Position numbers and translations under genes: made by a program
Shown here: positions 1-12,081 of the stretch, in pieces
Position numbering within the stretch: position 1 is the first letter of the stretch
How the letters are laid out: each line of letters begins with the position of its first letter
Source of the DNA: Apostichopus japonicus
Taxonomy: Eukaryota > Echinodermata > Holothuroidea > Aspidochirotida > Stichopodidae
Assembly: GCF_037975245.1 (NCBI RefSeq)
Contig: NC_092572.1
Coordinates: forward strand, 7,083,501-7,147,500
DNA: 64,000 bases
Direction: 5' to 3'
The notes under the pieces: generated by a model
The model's input: the letters and a program-made list of their open reading frames with translations, nothing else
Told to the model about the DNA's origin: nothing
The model's database searches: none

Positions 1-3000
1 TGAGCTATATAAAATAATTGAATATTAAATATTGAATAAGATATAGACATAGATATGTTTAAAAGGGGATATAGGTAATGAGTATGGGAGGGTGGGATGG
101 TTAAGTATAGCATCTGGAGGAGATTAAGGAAAGTTTTCGATGTATAAGGGAAGGACGGTAGTGTTGATTTGAAAAGGCCGGTAAAGTGTATGTAAGTGAG
201 GAGGAGGGGGGGGGGTGGAGGTGGGCAGGATGTATAGAAAAGAGGGTATGAGTGAAGATAGGGATAGAGTGGGTTAGAGGGCAAAGAGAAGGAGGAATTT
301 GGGAGTGAAGACAACTTAAAATGATCATATTCTGAAAATGAAGTGACGAGTTCTATACCAGATGCTTTAGAGATTGCAAAAAATATATGAAATTTGTGGA
401 TACACCTCATCGGTATTAAATCCGAAAAGACGCTACTTTTTCTTATCTTTCATCAATAAATGCAATAAAAAGCAATGAAAAATAATAAAAAAAAACACTG
501 AACAAACAGATATGCCGTTATGTAAATCATCACAAAGATTATAAACAACAAGGATTTTTTTTTTAATTTTTCTTTCTTAGAAAAGCAGAATGAAGTTGGT
601 TTATGTTCATTTCTTTATGAAAACGTTGAGATTAATAGTTGATATATAATGAAGGTGCGTCCTTGTATTAGCTGGTACGCAAGATTAACTTTTTTCCGGA
701 TGTTATAAGAACATCGTTCCCTTTCACCTTGTAACAAACTGTTTGCACTATCGGATGCAAACTGTACGGAGCTTTCAAAGCTGCATTAAGATAAAATATC
801 TTAATTGGTGAATACTGATAGTTTGGAGAAACAATCTCATTATTCATAAATTTTCAAATCAAGAAATTGAGATATATGTTAAATGAACCACATGCTTCAA
901 CATAACGATTTGGATTTTCTGGAACGTATAAGAATAAACAACAAACGCAATTGCGTAAATACAACATGGGTCAGAAAGTTTTGATTTTTTTTTGGTCAAA
1001 TGAGGTAAAGATTATTGGTACGAAGATAAATGTCGGACCAAACAGAAGCTCCAAGAACTTATCATTTAGTCCTTCATGTTTTGGACAATGTTGATTAAAT
1101 GAATGCTAAACACATGAGTATTATTAAATATATAAAACTGTAACAATATAACAAAGACAGTAGACCATAAAAGTTCGCCGATGCTGTCTTTGATATTTTT
1201 TTGTAATGCATCGAGGTAATGCATCGTGCATCTATTTTAATTGAGGCAGCCATAACAGTCTTGTGCGTTCTCTGTTGCATCTGAGGAATTGGAATTGTCT
1301 TAACGGTGTCTGTGTTAGATTGAACTTAGGTGTTCTTAGATGATTAAACGGTCATTTCTCGATAAAAAATATATCATAGAAATGGGTTAGAAGTGCAACC
1401 TAGACCTATAGCAATGTTGTGTAACTCTATACAACTATCACATATAATATCTAGCTAAATTGTGCGCCTATAACTATAGGTATCGATCCACGATTAGAGT
1501 ATTGCACGTCCGCCTGACAGGTTAACCATTGTTGGAAAATAGCCCTAAAGTGACCTACTGTAATGATTTTGTTTTTGCGTTTTTTTAAATCATCACCATT
1601 CTGTTTGATGCTTGGATGTTGAAGAGGATGACATAAACCACCGATGGTCTAAAAATCTGGAGGATTGAAGGTGATTTAAGGTATTTTAGAATATCTTGGG
1701 TGAAACAAGAAGATTCCGAAAAGACAGCTTGAAGATGGGAAAGGAGCACTATGATAAAGTTTGAGCTCTTGTAGCTCAAAATCTAAACGGTCATGGTGGC
1801 AACAAAATGAATGTTTTATGATAGCCTAAGCCATTAGTTATCATATGGTGGGTAGGACATCTATGCTCTTTCGGCCTTGGAAAGTGACGAGTTTAGTGTG
1901 TAAGTCAATGGGAGCAATTAGTTGTGGTGCGGTAACTATAAGTCATCGTTTCAATATTAATATTGATCAGTGTGTAAGACCATTCAAACACATGGCTATC
2001 AGTCAAGGTTGGATTTATATATCACTATAATTGTCTTTGAGCAATGGTCCTTTAAAGAAATGACGGTCGTCAATTAAAGTGACTGAACTGTATAGTCTAA
2101 TACACAGGCCCATAAGGTCAGTTATTCAAAAGCAAAAAAAAAAAAACTCAATGAGAATAAACAAGAGTTTATGGGCTCAAGTAACATTTTAGAAGGTGTC
2201 ACAAGTTTGGTAAGGACACATGGTGTAGAATAATTTCATGTAAGTGGGTGCTCTCTTGTTTTTGTAATCAAGTAAAAAGAACATGTTTGGATTTAGTCAT
2301 TAAAATTTATAAAACAATGGCTTAACATTAATATTTAGGGCTGAGGTGTCGACGTCATCGTCTAGGAAGCCTTAAAGGAGCATTCAAGAGCTTAAACATA
2401 TTTTAAAGGAGAATAGCTTGTAAACCCCAGTAGATGTAGAAATATTACTGCAGTACTCCAAAAGTATCATTTCTTTTTTTTCTTGAACAGTAATATATGA
2501 AATGGACTTAAAGTTCTGCTTTAATTTATCATTGTTTTTCAATCTAACCTTAATTACTTATCGATACAAAGTAAGGCCAGTTGTTACGTAACTCTGTAAC
2601 ATAAAATTTTTAAGATTAAACTTAACGCAACTTTCATATTTTAATCTTTCTTTGAAAAGTGACATGCATTCCCAAACGAAATATTTAATATATATATTTA
2701 CAGGACATGCGTATAGTTGCATTGTAGGGTCAACCACTTGCTATAAGTGTATCAGTGTAGAGAATCATATAGCAATGATCTATTAATTGCTTTGTTTTCA
2801 TGTTATTGCACACTGACTGTAACAGTAGGTTGCTTTCGATCGATTTTTTTTTTCGAAAGTCCCTACATAACCTTCGCGTAATAACATTTCTGTCTGCCAG
2901 GTACTAGGCATGCGCAGAACCTATACCATATCAAAACATAAGCAGATGGTAAATGACTATAATATCTATAACGAAGCAGAAGGCCGTGACATTAGTTGAC

Positions 3001-3163
3001 ATTAAAACATTTTTCGAAACATTTTAATTTGCGAAAAAGAAAATGTGAGTCACGTTAATCCCTGGATGCAACCGGATGTGGCTAAAGTCTGAAAATTATG
3101 ACGTCACGTAATCTGACGTAATCAATCCATTATAGCCTGGAATGGGTCACGCGGTATTGTTGT
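1..3163. other. Gene-free AT-rich stretch
   Basis: No coding exon, tRNA or mobile element with recognisable ends can be supported here. The short open frames have no family signature, and one of them (about 101-328, minus strand) is only the complement of a G-rich tract. The only structure I see is a diverged copy of a dispersed repeat at about 2080-2410, described separately. Confidence 0.5.
2080..2410 (+). repeat. Diverged dispersed repeat, copy 1
   Basis: Segments of this interval recur in the same order and orientation at about 5855-6150. Shared pieces include TCTAATACACAG near the start and GCCTTAAAGGAGCA near the end, with looser similarity between. No terminal repeats or target-site duplication were found. 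This is probably an old interspersed repeat of unknown class. Confidence 0.4.
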
Positions 3164-3236
3164 TATGCAGTACATTGCTGGCATAGCAGCCGTTAGAAGA
3201 TAGCTGAACACTGCTATGCCAGCAATGTACTGCATA
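3164..3236. repeat. Perfect inverted repeat (26-bp arms, 21-nt loop)
   Basis: Bases 3164-3189 and 3211-3236 are exact reverse complements over 26 bp, separated by a 21-nt spacer. The arms contain the word TGCTGGCATAGCAG. Either strand would fold into one long uninterrupted hairpin. No flanking target-site duplication is obvious. It could be a foldback element remnant or a hairpin precursor; the sequence alone does not decide. Confidence 0.8.
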
Positions 3237-3500
3237 GCAAAGGGCGAACACATAACTCTAAAGTCTTTGTGTATCAGGTGGTGCGAGCTGCACTAGTAAC
3301 CATCCATAATACACACAATCATATGGAGAGAGGCTCAATAGGTGTTCTTTAAATATGACCGGATTGACACTGACGTCCGGTCCGTTGAATTCGTCTCATA
3401 GAATCCGAGGTGTTGCATGATGGGAGGTAAACCTGCGTATTTAAAACATCTTTCTTCCTGTTTCTGATATAATGATATTCCTAATTTCTCATTATTTTAG

Positions 3501-3784
3501 TGCGCATGCGCGCTACAATATTGGTATTACTGGTCAAGGGAACGATACCTACATGAATGGACGTTGAAGTTTCATATAGTCTCTGTACATTTGCAGTTTC
3601 AGAGCCTAGCTGCGAAGCCAACTTATTCTGAGCCTGTCTCGACGCTCACAGGCGCCCTCACTTTGTAGGTACATACATGACTATACTCCATGGTGTGTTG
3701 TCTGCCCCAAAAAATAACACAATTGAACAACCGAAAAGTTCTTCCTAATACTGCAAGCACTCTACGCGCACTACAATACTGCGA
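3501..3784 (+). repeat. Dispersed repeat of about 280 bp, copy 1
   Basis: This interval matches the reverse complement of 9240-9517. Shared blocks include the segment with CTCTGTACATTTG, the segment with CCTCACTTTGTAGGTA and the terminal GCACTACAATA. In this copy the word CGCNCTACAATA occurs near both ends in the same orientation. No transposase reading frame is present. It is a short non-coding interspersed repeat of unknown class. Confidence 0.65.
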
Positions 3785-3796
3785 ATCTGCAGACAA

Positions 3797-5110
3797 ATGA
3801 AGTTTAAGTTAGTTTTAACTGTCGTTGCTGTTGGTGTAGTTGTAGTCAGCTTCGTAGTAGTTGTAGTCACCCTCGGAGTGGTTGTATTCACCCTCGTAGT
3901 ATTCTTAGTCAACGTCGCTGCTATAATGACTGTCATGTTATGCGTCGCTAACATTATTGCTGTCGTTAAAGTGGTGGTTGTCGCTAGTTTCGTTTATTTG
4001 TTGAAGCTTTCGTAGATGGTGTCGTTGCAGACTATGACTCTAAATCGCCGTTGGCGATGTCGGTGTATTAAGTTACCGACATTGCCTCCGATGCGATCGC
4101 AACTGTGGTTTTTTAAAGTCACCAAGGTCCTCGTTGTTCATGGGGTAGTTCTGACTGCCAATGCTGTGCTGTTGTTAACGTTGTGGATGGCGGTGTCTGT
4201 GTCAATCTTCTTGTTGTTGTTTATTTCTCACTATAAGATTATCGTTCATATTAAAACCGCGGTTATCGTTAAGATTACGATGTCGTTGCCGTGTTTTTAC
4301 AGGTTATCACACAAGTCTTCGTTGACGTTGTCGAAGTCTAAAGTTGTCGCCATATTGTTATCGTCGTGATATCGTGATAAAATCGTCGGTTATGGTATCA
4401 GTGAGTTATCGTTGGAATCACGGAATATGTCTTTGTAGAAAGTCGTGATTGTTCAAGTTTTCATTTGAAATTGAGCTGAGATTGTCGTTGTCTTTATCGT
4501 TGCCGCTGTGGTATCGTAACCGTCGTTCTCGGGATAAATATAAGTGTCGTTGTTACTATAGAATCTTTGCAACTGCCGATGTCGGTGTCAATTACTGTGT
4601 CGATATCGGTGTCAATTACCGTGTCGATATCGGTGTTAATTACCGTGTCGATATCGGTGTTAATTACCGTGTCGATGTCTGAGTCAATTACCGTGTGAAT
4701 ATCAGTGCCGATGTTTATGTCGGTGTCGGTGTCTTTTACAACGTCGCTTGAGCTTTCGTTATCAATGTTAATTCAATTGCCTTTTTCGCTAAAGTTGTCA
4801 TGTCGCTAAAGATTTTGTTGACAAATTCGTCGCTGTCGCAAAAATTGTCATCGAGTCTGGAGTTGTCACTAACTTTTGGAAGTCGTTTCTCGTTGCAGAT
4901 TTTGGAGACATTCTCGACGTCGTGTTAGCTTGTCGTTCTCGAATTTCGGTGTCCTTTTTCGACGTCGCTTTAAGCTGTCGTTAAAGTTGTCTCTCTCCAT
5001 TTCGTTGTCGCACTCAAAGTCGCTTGAGCTGTCGTCGTCGTCGTTGCCGTTTTTGTTGTCGAAGTCCCTGTCTGTGTCTTTGTAGTCAATGTCTTTTCTT
5101 TTGTGTAATT
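3797..5110. repeat. GTCG/GTTG-rich low-complexity tract with an embedded 24-bp tandem repeat
   Basis: About 1.3 kb is dominated by degenerate GTCGTT / GTTGTC words. Because the period is close to 3 and 6, open reading frames appear on both strands (Val/Leu/Ser-rich on plus, Asp/Asn/Lys-rich on minus) without looking like proteins. Inside, at about 4583-4690, a cleaner tandem repeat has a 24-bp unit containing GTGTCGATATCGGTGT. I interpret the tract as an expanded and decayed simple repeat, not a gene. Confidence 0.7.
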
Positions 5111-5854
5111 GAGTTAAAAATAGACAATATTTCACTTAACTTCAACTCACAACTCATAAAATTGATTGTTTTGTCTCTCAAATTCGTTCGGAACTTTTTT
5201 TTTTGCTCCTCTTGAAAATACGCTTTGCGTATTTTCCCGCCAAAGAAACATAAAAAACTAGGTTGACGAGGTCTAGTACAATGTAAACCTTTACGAATGT
5301 ATGGGTTTTATGATTGATGTATAGTTCCTAACCACGACAAAATGATGAAGTTAACATGTGTTACACCCGCATGTAAATATTTTATAATATTTTTTTTTAT
5401 ATAGTTCAGTAATGCTATTTAAAAAAAAGAAAACCTAAATATAAATAATTAATTAGTTTTAGCTGAAATGACATAAGAAAGGTTTACAGTATTTTTTTGT
5501 CCATCGATATAATTTCCGGTTCTAGAAGATTTATCTGTTTTCGATAATTCTTTCGTAAAGTTTTGAAAGTTATATAAGCTCTTTGCCACTCCAAACTTTA
5601 CCAACCGTCCAAGACTGGTTGAAACTCTTTCACATATATTCACTTACGATCGGTTAAAAAATAAATAATAAAGGTATGTCAATCTTACAGGATGAAATCA
5701 GGCAAAATATTAATTTTGTTATGATATAGAAGACCGTTACCAAGACTGCATATATCAGTCTAAGTTGCATTTCTAATACCACTTTATTTTATTTTTTTTA
5801 TAAGAAATGACCCATTATACTTTGAGGTTTCATCAATGAAAGTTGCTAGAAAAT

Positions 5855-6150
5855 TTAATCTAATACACAGACCATAACTTCAAATTCTATTAATCTTTCA
5901 TCACGTCGAATGAGCAGTTTACAATGCATTACCAACTTGTCAAGGGCATGTAATGGCAAGGATTGTGTTGGATGTCCTCCAAGGGTGTTATGCTATTTAC
6001 ATCAAGTTAAAAGAGCATATTTTGGTTAAGTTAGTATAGAATTGATAAGACATTTAACTGATGAATTAACGTTGACATTTAGGAAAAGTAAGTGATCATC
6101 GATTTAGCCTTAAAGGAGCAATCCAGAGATTGTAAATGATTTGAAGATGA
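5855..6150 (+). repeat. Diverged dispersed repeat, copy 2
   Basis: Direct-orientation counterpart of the repeat at about 2080-2410. Collinear matching words include TCTAATACACAG and GCCTTAAAGGAGCA. Boundaries are approximate because both copies are strongly diverged. Confidence 0.4.
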
Positions 6151-8470
6151 CTAAACTTGAACATAACTATAGAAACATGACTAGCACTCAAACGTTTCTT
6201 TTACATTTTTGATTTAATATCAAAAGTCAGTTTTTGCCAAAAATTGATATCCTTTAGTTTGATCCATACTTTTTTTGGTCATTTTGAGTATTTCCAATGG
6301 TTTGGTAAAGTTACGGTATCCGAAGTTGATGGTCACACGCTGCAGAAAATGTCTTACTTGTATCTTTTTCCACTCTTTTGTGGGTTATATTTATTTATTT
6401 ATTTTACATTTTATTCCCAACTTTTTATAAAAGCAATTTGAATTAGCCAGTCCCGTATATAGCTTTGGATATGATGGAGGTATTATGTAACATTGATAAC
6501 GTCACTTACGGTACCACATTGACGCAAACTGTACTTACCACAAAGTGACAAAAAGCTGATCATATTCAATTTATACGTTAACCATAAAAATTAAAAAAAG
6601 AAGACATTTTTTCAAGGGGCGGAGGAAAGAGGGGAATACAAGTTTTCAAAAAAGAACGGAAGTGCGGTCCTAAATTCGTTGAAACCGATTCCAATTTTCA
6701 AGAGTTTGGCTGGTCCTCTCTCATTTAAAATAAACAACAACTTTAAATCGTGAAATAGTTGATTCCGAGTCATATTGTATATTTATTATAATCAGATATA
6801 CACGCAAGGTTTTTCTAATATTACATTTAACTTTCGTTATGTTAAGGATTGGGAAGAAGGCGTGTACACCACCGCATCCGGTGCCTGATGATCGCAAACT
6901 TGGAAAGTGAGAGCCGTAGGCATGGTCTGCCAAGATCATCAAAATTGAAGTTAAATGAACATATCAAAGTTTATATGTTGGAAACCAAATACATATAACA
7001 ATACCACCTACGCATATTTTTTTCTATGAGAGATAGGTTTTACGTCTCTCTTAATCTATATTTTTGTCTATACTTTGATTACAATAAACCCATTCATTTC
7101 TATCTCATATGTACCACAAAATATACTAGAAAATGGCCACCCATGCTCAGATTTAAGAAACAAAAACTTAACCGTCAATAAAAAGTAATAACCAACACTT
7201 GGCTATTAGATTATCTATACTCTAACAATATTAAATTTTCTGATATTAATTATGAGAACCATAATATCCAGAAAAGTACTTTTGAAAAGTTCTATTAATT
7301 TTATTTTTAGCGCGCCTTAATTCCGGTCATAAACTGATGACTAATCATTATTTGCGCAGTTCTGTTCAGATCATTTTATAAGAATCCAGCGTCCCACTTC
7401 TTGTGCGAACTGTGTCACAACAGGTCATAAGACCTTTTAAACATTGACACATATTCTTGACAATTTTCTTAAATTAACTTTCCTTTTTTTCTCCTCGAAC
7501 TAACATTAGTTTGTATGATCGTATAATTACATACACATTCCGTCATGCTCAAATCACTATGAAAACAAATGTGTATATTATTAATATTTTGGAATAATTG
7601 GACTAGCTGACACTGTTTACCGAAAGCAAACAGAATGATGGTTATTATAATTATTATTATTATGACGCATAAAATATGACTTTATCATTTTGTGAAACAT
7701 GTTTAACGCACGACTGTTTTGATCGACAACAACCATAGGGAAATGCAATGAAGATAATTAAAGAAGTTAAACAGCGAGACAGATCTATACTTAGTTGCTA
7801 ATAAAACATTTTTAGTAAACCTAATCCATCAAAAATTATCATTTCAATAAATACAATTTCTGTAGGAACGTTGAATAATTTACGGTTAAAACCGGTACCG
7901 CGCATCGATCAGAAGTGAACCATGGATGAAACAGTCATAATTTATTTTCTTGCAAAATTAAATTAGTTGAAGTTCGAAAAGGTTATAAATATGATCGCAT
8001 CAGCTTATTAAATGGCATTCTTAGTTCTGATCAACATTTCTCGGGACTTGGCAGATTTTCCAGAGAGGCTAATTAAAGTAAGTTATACTTTTATTTTTAT
8101 TTGTTGAGGATACTCATATTTTACTTCATTGTGTTTACATTTTGATAATAGTTAAAGGCTGATCTTTAGTTTTAAGAATAACATTTAAAGATAACTTTAA
8201 TTTCAGCAAAGTATTCAATTGTCTTACCAATTCAATCGCATTAAGTAGACCTAACCATCGTAATAATTCGTAGAAACTTTATTTAGGCTATGAACGTTCT
8301 TCTTGCTTAGCAAAGTCACGTGATATTTTTCCATACAGGTTCTTTACATGGACACAGTCCGTCCCTATTTTAATATGTAAAGTATGTAACGTATAAGTAA
8401 TAAAATAACTGGAAGATCCTTTTGTTACCAACACATTAATCCAGTATAGCAGCGTGATCATGAGTACAGG
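6151..8470. other. Gene-free AT-rich stretch
   Basis: I see no supported exon, RNA gene or element with ends. The short open frames on both strands lack splice-site support and recognisable motifs. Confidence 0.4.
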
Positions 8471-8937
8471 CATGGGCGTAGGAACCCAATTTACTTTTTT
8501 TGAGGCGGGGGAATGGGTGGGGGGGGGGGGGCTGTAACAATTTTGCGGAAATGTAACCAATTTGATAGGGCGTACTGGTGAGATCCCTCGTACCTTTGAG
8601 AATTGTTCTTTACCAAGTTAAGGGTACCTTGATATATTATTATGCTACCATTGGAGGTGAATGTATATCCAAGAATTTTCACTTGTTTGAGGTTAGTCTA
8701 TCAATATATTTCTGTATAATATTTGCCACTAGATTAGTCAGGCAAGCTTAGAACGTTAATCTAATTACCTGAGACTGAGTTTTATGCGGAACTACCGACT
8801 CTCATCAAACACATTATTGCAGTTTAGATTTTCTTGCAGTACCCGAAACAATATCAGCATATTGCTCGAATGTTCACAGAAATGCCTTTTTGGGGCTGCA
8901 TCCCCCAGCCCCCCCCCCCCCGCTTCCTACGCCTATA
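8471..8937. mobile_element. hAT-like non-autonomous DNA element (467 bp)
   Basis: The ends are imperfect inverted repeats: CATGGGCGTAGGAA on the left and, read inward from the right, TATAGGCGTAGGAA. The flanking 8-bp words are AGTACAGG (8463-8470) and AGTACAAG (8938-8945), 7 of 8 identical. An 8-bp target-site duplication is typical of the hAT superfamily. Long G and C homopolymer runs lie just inside each end. No transposase is encoded, so this is a MITE-like derivative; superfamily assignment is inferred from duplication length and end structure only. Confidence 0.6.
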
Positions 8938-9239
8938 AGTACAAGTATTAAACTCCCTTTCCCCTACTCTGGTTGGATACATTATGTACCCAGTCCCATG
9001 GGTAGTTCACTTGCCCACCTTTGTTAAGGTTTGATATGTGCAGCTCGCATATTCAACTCCAATTATTATTGTATTAAATCAGAGATATGGGTTCAATATA
9101 CCCACGATCCTTCGTTTATTGCTCATGCACCTTTTAGTTATGTCTGATCCCCAATTGTTTTTAGCAAAGTCTCCCAGGTTTACTCAGAATACGTCAGCGA
9201 TTATATTGATCAACTAGAACTACATTTGCCTGCAAATAC

Positions 9240-9517
9240 GCGATATTGTAGTGTGCGTGGAGGGCTTGCATTATTATAGGAAGAACTTTTCGGCTGTTCA
9301 TGGTGTTATTTTTTGATCGGACAACACACCAGGGAATTTACCTACAAAGTGAGGGCGCTTTTGAGTGCCGTGACAGGCTCAGAATAAGTTTGCTACGCAG
9401 CTTGCCTCTGAAACTACAAATGTACAGAGACTATAAGAAACTTTAAGATTCAGTGTCCAGTCATGTAGGTATCGTTCACTTGGCCACTAATGCCAATATT
9501 CCAGCGCACACGTGCAC
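9240..9517 (-). repeat. Dispersed repeat of about 280 bp, copy 2 (inverted)
   Basis: Reverse-complement counterpart of 3501-3784, with the same order of shared blocks. The two copies are 5.5 kb apart in opposite orientation and could in principle pair with each other. Confidence 0.65.
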
Positions 9518-10157
9518 TACAATAACAACAAACCTTTCACAATTTGTTTTTTGTTTTTTCTCAGCGAGTTGTAAATACGACTTTGTACATGTGGTTGTCC
9601 AGACACAGGTTTTCTTTATATTCAGTGCTTATCACATACCAAAAGAATATTAAGAAAGTTTCCAAAATGTCGACCTTTTACTACATTTCTGGACATGAAA
9701 CTTATCAGTCAAGCTTAATGGACTGCTTTGGGAATGTAGGTTGCCAAACAGGTCCAACATTTTCTTTTAAATCAGTTTAAATCCGAATTAACGTTACTGT
9801 CCCAGAAGTTTTTATTTTCTTATTAGCAAACTGAAAAGTAAAATGAATTCAAAAAGCCTGTAGCATTATAGTAACATAATGAAAATAGATTCATTCCCCC
9901 CCCCCCTCTCCCCCGAGTATGTTTTTTTTTTAAGAAATGTTCACTCATGTTGCATAATTTCGTTTTAGACTCTGGAGTAGGTCGAAGCTGTTGTTATTTT
10001 GAGATACTGCCCTCGTCTAACCAATGCTTCACATAGAGCGTGATTGATAAGGGCCCTTGATTCCGAAAATTAACACTTACAACTTAAAAGTGAGAGATTT
10101 ACATAGACGATCATATTTTAAACAAAAGATTTATTGATTTCTCTTGCTGAAGAAACC

Positions 10158-10395
10158 ATGCATTCCAAGACTCTGTACATTTGTTTGGTGGTGGCCGTGA
10201 TGGTCGCCACGGCAACGGCATACTTCGATGACGACAACGATGAAGAGGACGAGTTTGCTTTTCTTGAAAATTTCTTGGAAAAACGCGGAAAAGGGGAAGG
10301 AAAGAAAAAGGGGAAGGGTAAAGCCAGGGGTAAGGGGAAGTTTAGAGATAGGAACAGGGGAAACACCGGACCAGGAAGCCAGGGGTACTGGGACG
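10158..10395 (+). CDS. Secreted-protein gene, exon 1
   Basis: 79 codons plus one base. It carries the predicted signal peptide, the acidic run, Lys-Arg 42-43 and the Gly/Lys/Arg-rich stretch. The donor is G|GTAAGT at 10396. An in-frame ATT-initiated extension lies upstream, but the first ATG is the likelier start. Confidence 0.6.
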
Positions 10396-12042
10396 GTAAG
10401 TATCCTTGGTAACAGTCATGTGACCTAATGTTTTTCTATGACGATTTGTATGCAAATTTCAATGTTTCATTCAATCAGCCAGTTTTACGTATAGCTGACC
10501 TTGTGGTCCAGAACTTTCTTTAACTTCGAACTATTGCATTTCCATGGTGTGTCCGCGGTTTAAAGAATAGAGCACTTTTTGGTTTCCCGAAAGGAAAACT
10601 ATGGAGTCACTCTTACCGACCTTGCAAAATTGTGAGGGGAACCGCGGATTGCAAAATCGGCCATGACTATACCGCGGATTGCAAAGTCGGTGCTTATTTA
10701 ATATAACGGTTAGATTCGTGTAACACGGCAGCGAATACAGACACGTTGTACTTACAGCAACTTTTTGCGTCCTATCGCCGTTTTCCCACCCTTTTGACAA
10801 TTTCATCGAGTATTTTACATGTATTCATCACATAACAGCAAACTAGGATATTAGTCAAGTTTTTCCCCTGCCAAGAGCATTAATTGGCGAGTAATTAAGG
10901 ACTTCTGCAGGTAATTAAAGTGTCTATCAACAAATTCCTCATTTAAAAATTAATCGCATGCAGTTCTCCAAATCCACTAGTTTGAATTCAACCAATCAGT
11001 GCATAGCTAACATGTTTATTTATAAGCAGTTGCTTAAAATAGATTCATTCACAGCAATCCGTAAAAAATGCGTCGGTATCACAGCCATACACAAATAAAG
11101 CACAAAGTATTGTAGTTCTCATTGGTGGACTGGGTTGCTTTCGACGCCGGCAAAGTGAAACTTCTTTACCTTATTATTCAATGACATTCATAGAACTTAA
11201 GGAAAATATCTTCGAGCAAAACAACGATCAAAGTTAAAGTTAAAAGTTAAAGTTGAAGGTTTACAGTCTTGTATGAGGCTAATGCCTCCTGACATGACTT
11301 TACAACTTAACCCCTGGTCATTGGTAACTTGTCACACCCACACACCAAAGTGTGCACAATTCAATCAATCTCTCCTGGGGCACCACAGTGCACCACAACC
11401 ACGTGTCCCCCGGGGGACTTCCCATAGGGTGCAGCCACAAACCGGCGCACGCAACTATATTTACAAGTTACCTCGCAGGTCCCCATTTATACACCTGGGT
11501 GAAGAGAGGCAATGGAGGTAAAGCGCCTTGCCCAAGGACACAACGTAATGATCTGGCCAGGGCTCGAACCTGTAATCCTTAGATCACAAGTCCACTGCCT
11601 TATCCATTGTAAATTTTTGAATTTCATTCCACCATTTGAAGTTAGATTTAAATAGATAAGCTAGTTATGTATGTCGTTATGGCATCTTGGGGTCAATGAG
11701 GTTGAGAAAATCACAGAAAATGACGCTAAAAGCGGCTTTAAAAGCCGAAACGAACGTGATTTAATCAGGTCACACAACCGGAGTGTATGCAAGTTCTTCA
11801 ATACAGCCCTCCATAAACTTTTACTGGCAACATTTCATATTGTAGTTTTGATTCTTAGATTAGTCATCCAATATTGAACCTGGATAAGAAAACGATATGA
11901 CTTGATTCATTCTTAAAACAATTAACTTCAGCAGCATGTCCATTGGTGCGAGAGAACTCGCGTCCTCAACCTTGTCTTTCTATAAATGAATTCGATGTGT
12001 ACTATAAAGTCCTCGCGGTATTGTTCTCGCGTGTACACCTGG

Positions 12043-12081
<39 letters not shown>

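Noticed and set aside
3745..4682. Val/Thr-rich and Val/Leu-rich frames on both strands
   Set aside because: They arise from the GTCG/GTTG low-complexity tract; frames open on both strands at once.
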